Source of the DNA: Streptomonospora nanhaiensis
GTDB taxonomy: Bacteria; Actinomycetota; Actinomycetes; Streptosporangiales; Streptosporangiaceae
DNA: 64,000 nt
NCBI RefSeq assembly: GCF_026642255.1
Contig: NZ_CP113264.1
Location: 186,001 to 250,000, forward strand
Direction of reading: 5' to 3'
Position numbers and translations under genes: made by a program. The notes below the pieces were generated by a model. The model saw only the letters and a list, made by a program, of their open reading frames with translations, was not told the DNA's origin and ran no database searches. Positions 1 through 8,616 of this stretch are shown here, in pieces (positions within the stretch are counted from its first letter, which is position 1; the number at the start of each line of letters is the position of its first letter).

Positions 1-2
1 TG

Positions 3-965
3 CTCGGCAACGGGTTCGGCGTGTTCTACGACGTGAGCACGGTCCTCATCCTGTGGTTCGCCGGGGCCTCGGCCATGGCGGGCCTGATCAACATCGTGCC
101 GCGCTACCTGCCGCGCTACGGGATGGCGCCCGCGTGGGGACTGGCCGTGCGGCCCGTGGTGCTGGTGTACACGGCCGTCGCGATGGCCATCACCGTGGCC
201 TTCGACGCGGGGGTCACCGCCCAGTCGGGTGCGTACGCCACCGGGATCCTCGCCATGCTCGTCACCTCGGCCCTGGCGGTGACGATCCTCGCCCACCGCT
301 CGGGGCGGCGGCGGGCGGTGGCCGGGTTCGGGTTCCTGACGGCGGTGTTCGGCTACGCGCTCGCCGACAACGTCGCGGCCAGGCCGGACGGGCTGCTCAT
401 AGCGCTGGCGTTCGTGGCCGGCACCGTCCTGGTGTCGCTGGTCTCACGGGCGCTGAGGAGCACGGAACTCCGGACCAGCAGCGTCCACCTGGACGAGACG
501 GCGGTCAGGTTCGCCCTGGAGGCGGTGCTCCGGGGCCGGCTGCACCTGTTCGCCAACCGGCCGGGGTCCGGCGGGGCGGCCGGGTACGGGGAGATCGAGC
601 GCGAGCAGATGCTCCTGCACCCGATCCCGCTCCGGACGCCGCCGCTGTTCGTGGAGGTCGAGGTGCACCACCCGTCGGAGTTCGCGAGCGTCCTGCGGGT
701 GCGCGGGGTGGAGGTGGACGGCCACCGGGTCCTGCGGGTGCGCAGCCCGGCGGCCCCCAACGCGCTCGCGGCGGTCCTCCTGTGCCTCCGTGACCGGACC
801 GGGGCCGTTCCGCACTGCTACTTCGCCTGGTCGGAGGGGTCGCCGATCCGGCTGCTGTTCAGGTTCGGCGTGCTGGGGGAGGGGGAGACCGCGTCGTTCA
901 CCCGGGAGATCCTCCGCGAGGCCGAGGAGGACCCCAAACGGCGCCCGGTCGTCCACGTCAGCTGA
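3..965 (+). CDS. APC-type amino acid permease, C-terminal part (5' truncated)
   Basis: The reading frame is open to the left window edge, so the N-terminus is missing. About the first 145 visible residues form several hydrophobic helices separated by short loops, including a [15 protein letters not shown] loop. After the last helix comes a soluble tail of about 170 residues with no motif I recognise. The layout of membrane core followed by a cytoplasmic tail fits actinobacterial APC-superfamily permeases, which import amino acids or related cations by secondary transport. The substrate cannot be told. A GTG at 21 is only an internal codon. Family assignment is tentative because the conserved N-terminal half is outside the window. 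Confidence 0.6.
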   Translation, partial: LGNGFGVFYDVSTVLILWFAGASAMAGLINIVPRYLPRYGMAPAWGLAVRPVVLVYTAVAMAITVAFDAGVTAQSGAYATGILAMLVTSALAVTILAHRSGRRRAVAGFGFLTAVFGYALADNVAARPDGLLIALAFVAGTVLVSLVSRALRSTELRTSSVHLDETAVRFALEAVLRGRLHLFANRPGSGGAAGYGEIEREQMLLHPIPLRTPPLFVEVEVHHPSEFASVLRVRGVEVDGHRVLRVRSPAAPNALAAVLLCLRDRTGAVPHCYFAWSEGSPIRLLFRFGVLGEGETASFTREILREAEEDPKRRPVVHVS

Positions 966-1111
966 GGTGCGGGGCTGCGGTCGGCCCCCGTCCCCGGTCC
1001 GCGCGCGGGTCACTCCTCCCGGGCGGCGGCCCCGGCCGGCCGAACGTCCGGACCGGGGCCCGCCGACGGGCGCCCGCCCCGCCGGAGGGGGGCGGACGCC
1101 CGTCCGGTCCG

Positions 1112-1278
1112 CTAGGGCGTGTTCCGTGGATGCTGTCCGTCGCGAGCGGCACATCCGGTGCGTTCATCGCAAGGCCGAAGAAGGAGTCAGGGTGGGGTCC
1201 TGTCGACAGATGAGAACGCCGCGAGGGGCGTGCCGGGGCGACGCGCAGCAGGGCGAGTGTCCGCGGAACACGCCCTAG
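1112..1278. mobile_element. MITE-like element with 19-bp terminal inverted repeats
   Basis: The left end 1112-1130 reads CTAGGGCGTGTTCCGTGGA. The reverse complement of the right end 1260-1278 is the same except for one base (CTAGGGCGTGTTCCGCGGA). The 167-bp element has no convincing ORF inside. Both ends sit in CTAG, compatible with the TA/CTAG target preference of some IS5-family elements, so it may be a non-autonomous derivative; that link is inference. The right terminal repeat supplies the TAG stop codon of the capA-like gene at 1275. Confidence 0.65.
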
Positions 1279-2429
1279 GCGGGGGAGTCGGTCAGGGGCA
1301 GCCCGCACCCGGCGCGCATGTCGAGCCACGTCTGGGCGGCCTGACCCGCGGCCTCGTCCTCGTAGGGGACGGGCACGCCGCCCTGGATCCGCGCCGGCGC
1401 CCAGTCCGCCCCGGTCACACTGCCCCGGTCGAAGGTGAGGGTGAGCACCCCCGTCTCGGCGGTGGGCCCCTCGACGTTGTAGAACACGAAGTTGCCCAGC
1501 CCGTAGTGCACGTAGGAGTCGCCGGTGAACCCGCCCGGGGACAGGACGTGCGCGTGGCCGCCGACCACGGCGGTCGCCCCGGCCGAGACCAGCTCCTCGG
1601 CGAGGGAGGGCGCGTGCGGCAGCGGGCAGTGCGCGCCCTCCAGGCCCCAGTGGAGGAAGACCACGACGTTGTCGTGCTCGGCCGCGGCCCCGGAGACCGC
1701 GTCGAGCATCCGCTCCCGCATCTCGTTCTTGGTGGAGGCCATGCCGGGCTTGCCCTCACCCGCGGTCCACTCCGCCACGAGGTGGTCGTCCATGACGTCG
1801 GTGGCGCCGAACAGGGCCACGCTCTGGCCGTTGACCTCGGCCACATGGGGTGTGTACGCCTCGTCGGCGTCGCGGCCCGCGCCGACCAGCGTGACACCGG
1901 AGGCCTCGCCGTTCTCCAGCGTGTCGATCAGTCCGTCCGTGCCGTAGTCCATGCCGTGGTTGTTGGCGACGGTGGCCACGTCCACGCCTCCGGCGGCCAG
2001 GGCCTCCAGGGCGCTCGGGGGCGAGCGGAACAGGAACTCCTTGTCGGGGGCGGGGGTGCCGCCCTCGGTGACGGCGGTCTCCAGGTTGACCATGGCCAGG
2101 TCGGCGGCGGAGAGCTGCGCGGAGACGGGGCCGAGCGCGGTGGCGGGGTCGGCCAGGCGGGGTTCGAGCATCCCCTCGAACATGACGTCGCCGCCGAAGG
2201 CGATGGTGAACGGCTCGTGGGAGGACTCGGACTCCGTGTCGGGGGAGGGCGGGGCGGAGGCCTCCGCCCCGGGGGCGACCGCGCCCTCCACCTCTTGCGT
2301 CTGCCCGTCACCCCCCGAGGAGCAGGCGGTCGCGGCCAGGAGGAGGGCGAGTGTCGCGGCGCCGGCCGACAGTGTCGTGCGCGTGCGCGTGCGCGTGCGC
2401 GTGCGGGGGCACGGGGGTACGGACTGCAT
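1275..2429 (-). CDS. CapA-family (metallophosphatase-like) lipoprotein
   Basis: A 384-aa secreted lipoprotein. The chosen start (ATG at 2429, GGAG 7 nt upstream) gives an Arg-rich n-region, a hydrophobic stretch and a lipobox ending ATAC with Cys36. The mature part carries the CapA/PgsA signature blocks of the calcineurin-like fold: GGDVMF near the N-terminus, then NLET, NNHGMDYG, FLHWGLE and GGHAHVLSPG. Relatives take part in poly-gamma-glutamate or capsule export, but many actinobacterial members have no demonstrated role and no pgs genes lie nearby. The n-region is encoded by four and a half tandem GTGCGC hexamers, giving an Arg-Thr run. The stop codon lies in the terminal repeat of the adjacent MITE-like element, so the extreme C-terminus may have been altered by insertion. 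A longer upstream frame to 2549 lacks signal-peptide logic. Confidence 0.88.
   Translation of the reverse strand: MQSVPPCPRTRTRTRTRTTLSAGAATLALLLAATACSSGGDGQTQEVEGAVAPGAEASAPPSPDTESESSHEPFTIAFGGDVMFEGMLEPRLADPATALGPVSAQLSAADLAMVNLETAVTEGGTPAPDKEFLFRSPPSALEALAAGGVDVATVANNHGMDYGTDGLIDTLENGEASGVTLVGAGRDADEAYTPHVAEVNGQSVALFGATDVMDDHLVAEWTAGEGKPGMASTKNEMRERMLDAVSGAAAEHDNVVVFLHWGLEGAHCPLPHAPSLAEELVSAGATAVVGGHAHVLSPGGFTGDSYVHYGLGNFVFYNVEGPTAETGVLTLTFDRGSVTGADWAPARIQGGVPVPYEDEAAGQAAQTWLDMRAGCGLPLTDSPA
2377..2405. repeat. GTGCGC hexamer tandem repeat in capA-like signal peptide
   Basis: Four perfect GTGCGC units plus a partial fifth. On the coding (minus) strand they give alternating Arg and Thr codons in the signal-peptide n-region. 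Copy-number change would keep the frame and only change the positive charge of the n-region. Confidence 0.8.
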
Positions 2430-3408
2430 TGCATGCTCCAGTGGGGGCGGGGGAAACGGAGGGCATGTCCTGAAAAGAGGACGCACATCATGCGTTTCCA
2501 GTTGGCCTTCATGAACGGATTGGCGGACATGGGCGTGCCGACCCGTCACCGGTGATCACCGGCAGTGCTCAGAGTAGGGCCGGCGGTCCCTTTTTCGTCG
2601 GTACGACATCGGCTGTATTCCGGTCGGTTTTCGGCCGCCCGCCGTCGATCGCACGCTCATGGCCAGCGGGTTCGGTCGAGGCCGCCGTGAGTGGGGTGAG
2701 AGTTTCCTGAGTTGCGGTAGAGGTCGTATTGGGACAGCGAAAGCATCATTTCGGCTGCTGTGAGTTCCTTTTTCTCTTTCCTTGGCGCCGGCATCGGAGG
2801 GGGTGGGGGTGTCGTGCGAAGGGTCCTTCCGTCTCCGGGAGTTCCGTGCGTCGCGCACGTCTATCCGCTCTTTTCTCTCCAACGCCGCATTGTTCTCATG
2901 GGGCGCAAGGGGGTGCCTTGGGGTATAAGGCGTACTCGAAGACCGGTCAAACTAATCAACGAAGGTGCTTAGTGGATTACGTACGGGGGTTTACCTGAAA
3001 AAAATTCATCATCTTTCATGGCTCTCTGTTGTTTTGTGTGTACCCTGAGTAGTCGTCCCCACGCCTGCGAGCAGCTGATATCTCTCAGAGTGACATACTG
3101 TGAGCGGAGGGTATTTATGGCGATGGCGGACATTGCCTGAAAACGCGTGCGAGCCCGCAGTGGCTTGCTAACGTTTCGGTCCGTCGGCGGTTCGTCCCCG
3201 GAAAACCACTTCGGAGAACGCCGGACCACGACTCCCACGTGCGCGGGTCACCCCGCCGTTCCACCGCTCGCCGGTGACGGACCCGCACGGTCGTGGCAGC
3301 GGGACCGCACGAGTGCTCCGCCGCGACGCGGACACCCGGTCCGCCCACGACCACCAGCGCCACGACCGGCGCAACCCAGGCTGTCTCCGTGAAAGGTCCT
3401 AGCCGCAC
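2430..3408. other. 980-bp intergenic stretch, relatively AT-rich
   Basis: No supported gene. The ORFs here are short, have no RBS and no recognisable product. Base composition is clearly lower in GC than the flanking genes, especially about 2880-3130. It must hold the divergent promoters of the capA-like gene and the chaplin gene; chaplin genes often have long upstream regulatory regions. I could not single out a convincing promoter. Confidence 0.5.
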
Positions 3409-4449
3409 ATGCGCAACACACTCCGTTACTCCTTCGCCACCGTGATGACCGCCGGGCTGGTCATCGCCCCCGTCACGGCGGCCTTCGCCGACACCACCAC
3501 CGACGGCTCCGGCGGCATCGGCAGCGGCAACCAGATCGTCGTCCCCGTGGACATCGAGGCCGATCTGTGCGGCAACTCGCTCGCGGTGCTCGGCATCTCC
3601 TCGGCCAAGTGCACCCGGGTCTCGGAGGTCCTCTACGAGGTCAGCGGCCAGGGCGGGGCCGCCACCAGCGGCGCCGGCGGCATCGCCAGCGGCAACCAGA
3701 TCATCGTCCCCGTCGACGCCGCCGTCGACGCGTGCGGGAACTCCGTCGCCGTCGGCGGCATCTCCGAGGCCGAGTGCCTGGAGGTCGTCGAGGTCCTGGA
3801 GCAGGAGAGCGCCGACGCGCCCCGTGCCCTCACGGACGGCTCCGGCGGGGTGGCCAGCGGAAACCAGATCATCGTCCCCGTCGACGCGGCCATCAACGTC
3901 TGCGGCAACTCGGTGGCCGTCCTGGGCGGCTCCAGTGCCAAGTGCACCACCATCATCAACATCATCCAGGCCTCCCCCGAGAACGAGGGCGGACCCTCCA
4001 CCAGCGGCGCGGGCGGTGTGGCCAGCGGCAACCAGGTGCTCGTCCCCGTCGACGCCGCCGTCGACATCTGCGGCAACGCCGTCTCCGTGCTCGGCCTCGC
4101 CCAGTCCGCCTGCATGGAGACCATCTCCGAGGGCGGGGACCCCGACCCCGAGACCCCCGAGGAGCCCGAGGAGCCGGGTGGCGAGACCCCCGAGGAGCCC
4201 GAGGCCCCCGAGGAGGAGCCCACCGTTCCGGAGGCGCCCCGTGAGGAGGACAGGGGCGAGGACGACTCCAGCGTCAGCGGCGACCGGCCCGCCACCCCCG
4301 AGCCGCAGGCCGACGAGCAGCTCGCCGTGACCGGTACCGCTCTGGGCGGCCTCGTCGCCGCCGCGGTCGCCGCGATCGGCGCGGGCGGCGCGGGCCTGTA
4401 CTTCGCCCGCAAGCGCAAGGCGTCCGCGGCCGCCGGCCACGAGGAGTAG
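3409..4449 (+). CDS. Long chaplin: four chaplin domains and sortase LAVTG signal
   Basis: A 346-aa cell-wall-anchored surface protein. Residues 1-27 are a Sec signal peptide ending AFA. Four chaplin domains follow at about 33-72, 85-125, 145-185 and 198-238, each with the pattern G(S/A)GG.(A/G)SGNQ..VPVD.....CGN..(S/A)V.G and a second Cys about 15 residues later. After an acidic Pro/Glu-rich spacer come LAVTG at 305-309, a hydrophobic helix and an RKRK tail, the layout of a class-E-type sortase substrate. Chaplins are amyloid-forming surfactants that make aerial hyphae and spores hydrophobic. Known long chaplins usually carry two domains, so four is high. GAAAGG lies about 12 nt before the ATG. 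A double hairpin follows. No sortase gene is in the window. Confidence 0.92.
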   Translation: MRNTLRYSFATVMTAGLVIAPVTAAFADTTTDGSGGIGSGNQIVVPVDIEADLCGNSLAVLGISSAKCTRVSEVLYEVSGQGGAATSGAGGIASGNQIIVPVDAAVDACGNSVAVGGISEAECLEVVEVLEQESADAPRALTDGSGGVASGNQIIVPVDAAINVCGNSVAVLGGSSAKCTTIINIIQASPENEGGPSTSGAGGVASGNQVLVPVDAAVDICGNAVSVLGLAQSACMETISEGGDPDPETPEEPEEPGGETPEEPEAPEEEPTVPEAPREEDRGEDDSSVSGDRPATPEPQADEQLAVTGTALGGLVAAAVAAIGAGGAGLYFARKRKASAAAGHEE

Positions 4450-4482
4450 GAGGCCCGGGTCCGGCAGGTCCGGACCGGGGTC

Positions 4483-4552
4483 GGGGCGCGGGGAGGGGAG
4501 GCTCCCCGCGCCCCGGGCGCCCACGCGGGGCCGCCGGAGCCGGCGGCCCCGC
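4483..4552. terminator. Double GC-rich hairpin after the chaplin gene
   Basis: Two perfect stems in a row: 13-bp arms at 4483-4495 and 4502-4514 with a 6-nt loop, then 13-bp arms at 4525-4537 and 4540-4552 with a 2-nt loop. They lie between the chaplin stop and the next gene on the same strand. No T-tract follows, as is common in high-GC actinomycetes. Confidence 0.7.
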
Positions 4553-4608
4553 GGCCGTTCGCGAGGGGCGGTGCGGCGCGGCCCGGAGCGTCTCATAACC
4601 TCGAAGAC

Positions 4609-5451
4609 GTGCTCAAGGTCCTGTTGTCGCAACGCATGCTGGCGTTCCACGCGCTCGTCCTGGTGATCGTGCCCAGCTTCGTCTGGCTGGGCTTCTGGCA
4701 GCTGGACCGCTGGGAGCTGCGCAGCGCGTCCGTCAACCTCCAGCAGGACAACCTCGCCGCCGAACCCGTTCCCGTCTCGGAGCTGGCCGCCGTCGGGGAG
4801 GACGTCGCCCCCGGCGACCGGTGGCGCACCGTCGAGGCCTCCGGCACCTGGGACACCTCCCACGAGATCCTCCTGCGCAACCGCGACGGATCCGGCGGCG
4901 TCGGGTACCACGTCCTGACCCCCCTGGTCGGGGAGGACGGTACGGCCGTCCTGGTCAACCGCGGATGGATCCAGCGCGGTGAGACCGCGCTGGACGCCCC
5001 CGAGCCCCCGGCGGCCCCCGGCGGGACCGTGGACGTGACCGGTCGGCTGCACTTCTCCGAGACGGAGGAGAACAGCGGCCTGCGCAATCGCGACGACCTG
5101 CCCGAGGGGCAGCTCATGATGGTCGACGTCGACATGATCGCGGACGGACTGCCCTACCCGGTCTACGGTGGATTCGTCGAGCTCACCCGGCAGGACCCGG
5201 CGCCCGATCCGGCCCCCGAGCCGGTCGAGCTGCGCGAGGTGGACTCCGGCATGAGCGCCTCCTACGCCGTGCAGTGGTGGGTGTTCGCCGTCGTCGCCGT
5301 CGCGGGCTGGATCTTCCTCGTCCGCCGCGAACTGCGCGAGGCCCGAGAGGCCCGCGAGGACGGGCGTCCGGGGGAGGCGGCCCCCGCGGGGCCGCCCGGG
5401 CAGGAGCCGTCGGAGGCCGCCGCCGGGACCGGTGGCGGTACCGACCGTTGA
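4609..5451 (+). CDS. SURF1-family cytochrome oxidase assembly protein
   Basis: A 280-aa membrane protein with the SURF1 layout: a first transmembrane helix at about 11-31 (ending GFWQLDRW), a large extracytoplasmic domain with the family hallmark VNRGW at 116-120, and a second helix at about 219-238. A Pro/Ala/Gly-rich tail follows. SURF1 proteins help assemble heme-copper cytochrome c oxidase, probably at the heme a/CuB insertion step. The start is a GTG without a strong ribosome-binding site. It is close to the downstream methyltransferase (31 bp), so the two may be co-transcribed. Confidence 0.92.
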   Translation: MLKVLLSQRMLAFHALVLVIVPSFVWLGFWQLDRWELRSASVNLQQDNLAAEPVPVSELAAVGEDVAPGDRWRTVEASGTWDTSHEILLRNRDGSGGVGYHVLTPLVGEDGTAVLVNRGWIQRGETALDAPEPPAAPGGTVDVTGRLHFSETEENSGLRNRDDLPEGQLMMVDVDMIADGLPYPVYGGFVELTRQDPAPDPAPEPVELREVDSGMSASYAVQWWVFAVVAVAGWIFLVRRELREAREAREDGRPGEAAPAGPPGQEPSEAAAGTGGGTDR

Positions 5452-5482
5452 GTCCCCGTCCACGGCACGAGGAGCCAGCCCC

Positions 5483-6319
5483 ATGCACGACGAGACCGAC
5501 TACCCGGCGCCCGGACACGTGGAGCGCCGCGACGTCGACGCGGGGGAGAGCGCCCGCGCCGGACGCCTGTGGTGGGACGGCGCCGCCGACGCCTACCAGG
5601 CCGAACACGGCGGCTTCCTGGGCGACGCCGATTTCGTGTGGTGCCCGGAGGGGCTGACCGAGGAGCGGGCGAGGCTGCTCGGCGAGCCCGCGGAGCTGCG
5701 GGGGGCACGGGTCCTGGAGGTCGGCTGCGGTGCGGGCCAGTGCGGCCGGTGGCTGCGCGCGAGGGGTGTGCGGGAGGTGGTCGCGTTCGACCTGTCGTTC
5801 CGGCAGCTGCAGCACTCGCGGCGGATCGACACCGAGACGGGACACAGCCTGCCGACCGTGCAGGCCGACGCCCAGAGGCTGCCTTTCGCCGACGCCTCCT
5901 TCGACGCGGTGTTCTCGTCGTTCGGCGCGTTCCCGTTCGTGCCCTCGGCCGACGACGCCCTCGGTGAGGCGGCACGGGTCCTGCGCCCCGGCGGGCGCCT
6001 GGTCTTCTCGGTGACGCACCCGGTCCGGTGGAGCTTCCCGGACGACCCCGGCGAGGAGGGGTTCACCGTCCACCAGTCCTACTTCGACCGCCGCGCCTAC
6101 GTGGAGGAGGACGACGAGGGCAACGCGGTCTACGTGGAGCACCACCACACGGTGGGCGACTGGGTCCGGGGGATCGCCCGCGCGGGGCTGACGCTGAAGG
6201 ACCTGGTCGAACCGGAGTGGCCGGAGGGGCTCGACCGCGTGTGGGGAGGCTGGGGGCCGGTGCGGGGCCGGATGATCCCCGGCACCGCGATCTTCTCCGC
6301 GGTCAGGCCGAAGGGCTGA
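5483..6319 (+). CDS. Class I SAM-dependent methyltransferase
   Basis: A 278-aa methyltransferase of the Methyltransf_11 type. Motif I (SAM binding) is LEVGCGAGQCG at 78-88, an acidic residue follows in VVAFDLS, and LRPGGRLVFSVTHP is the usual motif after strand 4. The ATG at 5483 is preceded by a GAGGAG-like site; an earlier in-frame start overlaps the SURF1 gene and lacks one. The N-terminal WWDGAADAYQAEHGGFLGDADFVW is typical of actinobacterial members of this family. The substrate is unknown. Confidence 0.88.
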   Translation: MHDETDYPAPGHVERRDVDAGESARAGRLWWDGAADAYQAEHGGFLGDADFVWCPEGLTEERARLLGEPAELRGARVLEVGCGAGQCGRWLRARGVREVVAFDLSFRQLQHSRRIDTETGHSLPTVQADAQRLPFADASFDAVFSSFGAFPFVPSADDALGEAARVLRPGGRLVFSVTHPVRWSFPDDPGEEGFTVHQSYFDRRAYVEEDDEGNAVYVEHHHTVGDWVRGIARAGLTLKDLVEPEWPEGLDRVWGGWGPVRGRMIPGTAIFSAVRPKG

Positions 6320-6341
6320 GGGCCGGCCGGGACGCCCCGCC

Positions 6342-6902
6342 TCAGAGGCCGGGCGCGGCGGACCCGCCCAGGTATTCCGGGGGCACGGCGGCGACGAGCC
6401 AGACCCCGTTCCCGGTCACACGGAAGACGTGGCCGTCGGCGTGCATGCGCCCGGCGGCGACGGAGAGCACCACGGGAGTGCCCCGGCGGGCCCCCACCCG
6501 GCGGGCGGTCTCCGTGTCGGGGGACAGGTGGACGTCGTGGCGGTTCATCGGACGCAGGCCCTCGGCGGCGATGGCGGGCAGGAACCGGCCCACGGTTCCG
6601 TGGTGGAGCAGTTCCGGGGGGACGCTCGGCTCCCAACCGAGGTCGACATCGACGGAGTGGCCCTGCTGTGCGCGGATGCGGGTGCCGTCCGGGCTGAGGG
6701 CGAACCGCTTCTTGTCGTTGTTCCCGACCACCTCGGCGAGGGTTTCCCGGGAGAGGCGGATCCCGGCGTCGCGGCAGCCCGTGAGGAGGTCCTCCACCCC
6801 GGCCCACCCCTGGGCATCCAGACGCAGCCCCGCGAGGCCGGGGTCGTGGCGCAGGACGCGCGCCAGGAACTTGGAGGCGCGGACCCTCTCCTTGGTGTTC
6901 AT
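6342..6902 (-). CDS. kptA: RNA 2'-phosphotransferase KptA/Tpt1
   Basis: A 186-aa protein. The N-terminal winged-helix lobe has the family opening SKFLARVLRHDP. The C-terminal lobe has the NAD-binding blocks HSVDVD, HHGTVGRFLPAIAAEGLRPMNRHDVHLS and RRGTPVVLSV. Tpt1/KptA transfers an internal RNA 2'-phosphate to NAD+, releasing nicotinamide and ADP-ribose 1'',2''-cyclic phosphate; some family members also ADP-ribosylate 5'-phosphate ends. The bacterial function is unsettled because bacteria lack the fungal tRNA-splicing pathway. The start at MNTKERV matches the family length; a longer frame to 7100 overlaps the divergent gene's promoter. It is head-to-head with a macrodomain gene. Confidence 0.92.
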   Translation of the reverse strand: MNTKERVRASKFLARVLRHDPGLAGLRLDAQGWAGVEDLLTGCRDAGIRLSRETLAEVVGNNDKKRFALSPDGTRIRAQQGHSVDVDLGWEPSVPPELLHHGTVGRFLPAIAAEGLRPMNRHDVHLSPDTETARRVGARRGTPVVLSVAAGRMHADGHVFRVTGNGVWLVAAVPPEYLGGSAAPGL

Positions 6903-7114
6903 GCGTGTGTTCGCCGGTCTTTCCACATAGGGATGATCCCGTGCGCCCGCCGTCGCGTGCCAGGGGTTTTCGGGCTGTCCGGATGCGGAAATCTTCTTGG
7001 AGGCTCGGGTCCGGGGGAGTAGTTTGCGTAGTTCGACCGGTATTCGGCCGACGACCGTCCGCCTCCAGGGACCGCGGGCCGGGCCCGCGCCGTGGACCAC
7101 AGGAGGAGGGCCCC

Positions 7115-7930
7115 GTGTCCCAGAGGTTGCGTGCCGTGTGGCGGGAGACCCGCGACGCCTTCGAGCAGGGGCACTACCGGGTCGGGGAGCGGCTGGTGGA
7201 CCTGTCGGGGGACCTGGCCGCGATGCGGGCGGGCACGCGGCTCTACCTGCCGGGTGAGCCGGCGGCCCCCTCCGGGCCGGGGATGCGGCGCACGACCCGT
7301 TTCGAGGTCACCCGGGAGAGCACGCTCGCCGCGGCCGGGCGACTGGCGTCCGGGCCGGGGCGGACCCATGTGGCGGCGCTGAACTTCGCGTCCGCCCGCA
7401 GGCCCGGCGGCGGCGTCGCCAACGGCGCGCGTGCGCAGGAGGAGAGCCTGGCCAGGTCGAGCGCCCTGTACGCCTCCCTGGTGCTGTGCCCGGAGTACTA
7501 CGACCACCACCGGGAGCACGGGAGCCTGCTCTACACGGACAGGGTGATCTGGTCGCCCGGCGTGCCGGTGTACCGCGACGACGGGGGCGGGTGGCTGCCG
7601 GAGCCCCTGCTGGTCTCCTTCCTCACCTGCGCGGCGCCGAACCGGCGGATGATCGAGCGCAACCGGGTCGAACCCGCCGACCCCGTCCCCGGCGTCCTGG
7701 CCGCGCGGGCGCGCGGCGTGCTCGCCGTCGCGGCCGAGCAGGGGGTCGACCGGCTGGTGCTCGGGGCGTGGGGGTGCGGCGTGTTCGGCAACCACCCGTC
7801 GGAGGTGGCGGCGGCCTTCGCGGGGCACCTGAGGCCGGGCGGCGGGTTCGCCGGGATGTTCGAGCACGTGGTGTTCGCGATCCTGGACCGCGACGACACG
7901 GTGCGCGAGGCCTTCGCGGGGGCGCTGTGA
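7115..7930 (+). CDS. TIGR02452-family macrodomain (PARG-like) protein
   Basis: A 271-aa protein with hallmark blocks of the TIGR02452/microbial PARG-like family: NFASARRPGGGVANGARAQEESLARSS for the ADP-ribose-binding loop and GAWGCGVFGN near the C-terminus. Members bind ADP-ribose, and some hydrolyse ADP-ribose conjugates. The GTG start at 7115 has an excellent AGGAGGAGG site 5 nt upstream. It is divergent from kptA, whose reaction releases ADP-ribose cyclic phosphate, so a linked NAD/ADP-ribose or RNA-modification role is plausible but inferred. Confidence 0.9.
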   Translation: MSQRLRAVWRETRDAFEQGHYRVGERLVDLSGDLAAMRAGTRLYLPGEPAAPSGPGMRRTTRFEVTRESTLAAAGRLASGPGRTHVAALNFASARRPGGGVANGARAQEESLARSSALYASLVLCPEYYDHHREHGSLLYTDRVIWSPGVPVYRDDGGGWLPEPLLVSFLTCAAPNRRMIERNRVEPADPVPGVLAARARGVLAVAAEQGVDRLVLGAWGCGVFGNHPSEVAAAFAGHLRPGGGFAGMFEHVVFAILDRDDTVREAFAGAL

Positions 7931-7954
7931 CCCCGCGCCCGGCGCGGGTCCGCG

Positions 7955-8593
7955 TCAGTCCCCGGGCACCACGCCGGCCCGCCGGGCGGACTCGTCGGCC
8001 TGTGCGAGCCTGCGCAGGACCGCCATGAGGGTGTCGCCGAGCACCGAGTACACGACGGCGCTCTCCAGGATCTCGTCGGTGCCGGTGACCCGGCCGATGA
8101 CGTCGAGGTCCACCCGGGCCGCCTGCTCCATGGTGGCGGCGTAGCCGTCGAGGGCCTCGTCGTCGAGGGGGCGCCCTGCGCGGCGGTAGGTGGCGACCAC
8201 CTCGGCCAGGTCGGCGGCGGCGCGGCTCTGGGGGTGGACGTGCCAGCCGCGCCGCTCGAACAGGGCCCGCACCCGGCCGTGGTCCTCCTCTTCGGCGGTG
8301 GCGACGCCCTTCGTGGCGGGCGGGAGCACGTGCATGGCGTGGCCGAGGAGTTCGTGGGTGATCGGAGGGTCGGGGGAGTCGACGCGGGCGAGGATCTCGC
8401 GGGTGGTGGCGATGGGCAGGCCGCCCACGTCGGTCAGGGCGCGGACCAGGCGCAGCCGGTGGAGGTGCCCCTCCCCGTAGCTCGCCTGGTTGGGGCCGGT
8501 GCGCTCGCCCCGGGGCAGGAGCCCTTCGCGGAGGTAGTACTTGATCGTCGGCACCGGGGTCCCGGACCGCTCACTCAGCTCGCCGATACGCAT
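7955..8593 (-). CDS. MerR-family transcriptional regulator
   Basis: A 212-aa regulator starting MRIGELSERSGTPVPTIKYYLREGLLPRG, the canonical MerR winged HTH, followed by the second wing and dimer helix. The long C-terminal effector domain has no conserved metal-binding Cys, so a small-molecule or stress signal is more likely than a metal. A GAGG site precedes the ATG at 8593; the longer frame upstream is an extension through the promoter. Its promoter region is shared with the divergent membrane-protein gene and holds two near-identical dyads (8639-8655 and 8661-8677). Confidence 0.9.
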   Translation of the reverse strand: MRIGELSERSGTPVPTIKYYLREGLLPRGERTGPNQASYGEGHLHRLRLVRALTDVGGLPIATTREILARVDSPDPPITHELLGHAMHVLPPATKGVATAEEEDHGRVRALFERRGWHVHPQSRAAADLAEVVATYRRAGRPLDDEALDGYAATMEQAARVDLDVIGRVTGTDEILESAVVYSVLGDTLMAVLRRLAQADESARRAGVVPGD

Positions 8594-8616
8594 GGGCCCA
8601 TCCTCGCTTCTTTCCC

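Noticed and set aside
1119..2555. 478-aa plus-strand ORF over the capA-like gene
   Set aside because: Antisense shadow; starts inside the MITE-like element and has no recognisable domain or ribosome site.
2556..2882. 108-aa minus-strand ORF in the AT-richer gap
   Set aside because: No ribosome site, no family resemblance, composition unlike coding DNA here.
3115..5484. 789-aa ORF antisense to the chaplin and SURF1 genes
   Set aside because: High GC keeps antisense frames open; its translation is low-complexity and both sense genes have clear domains.
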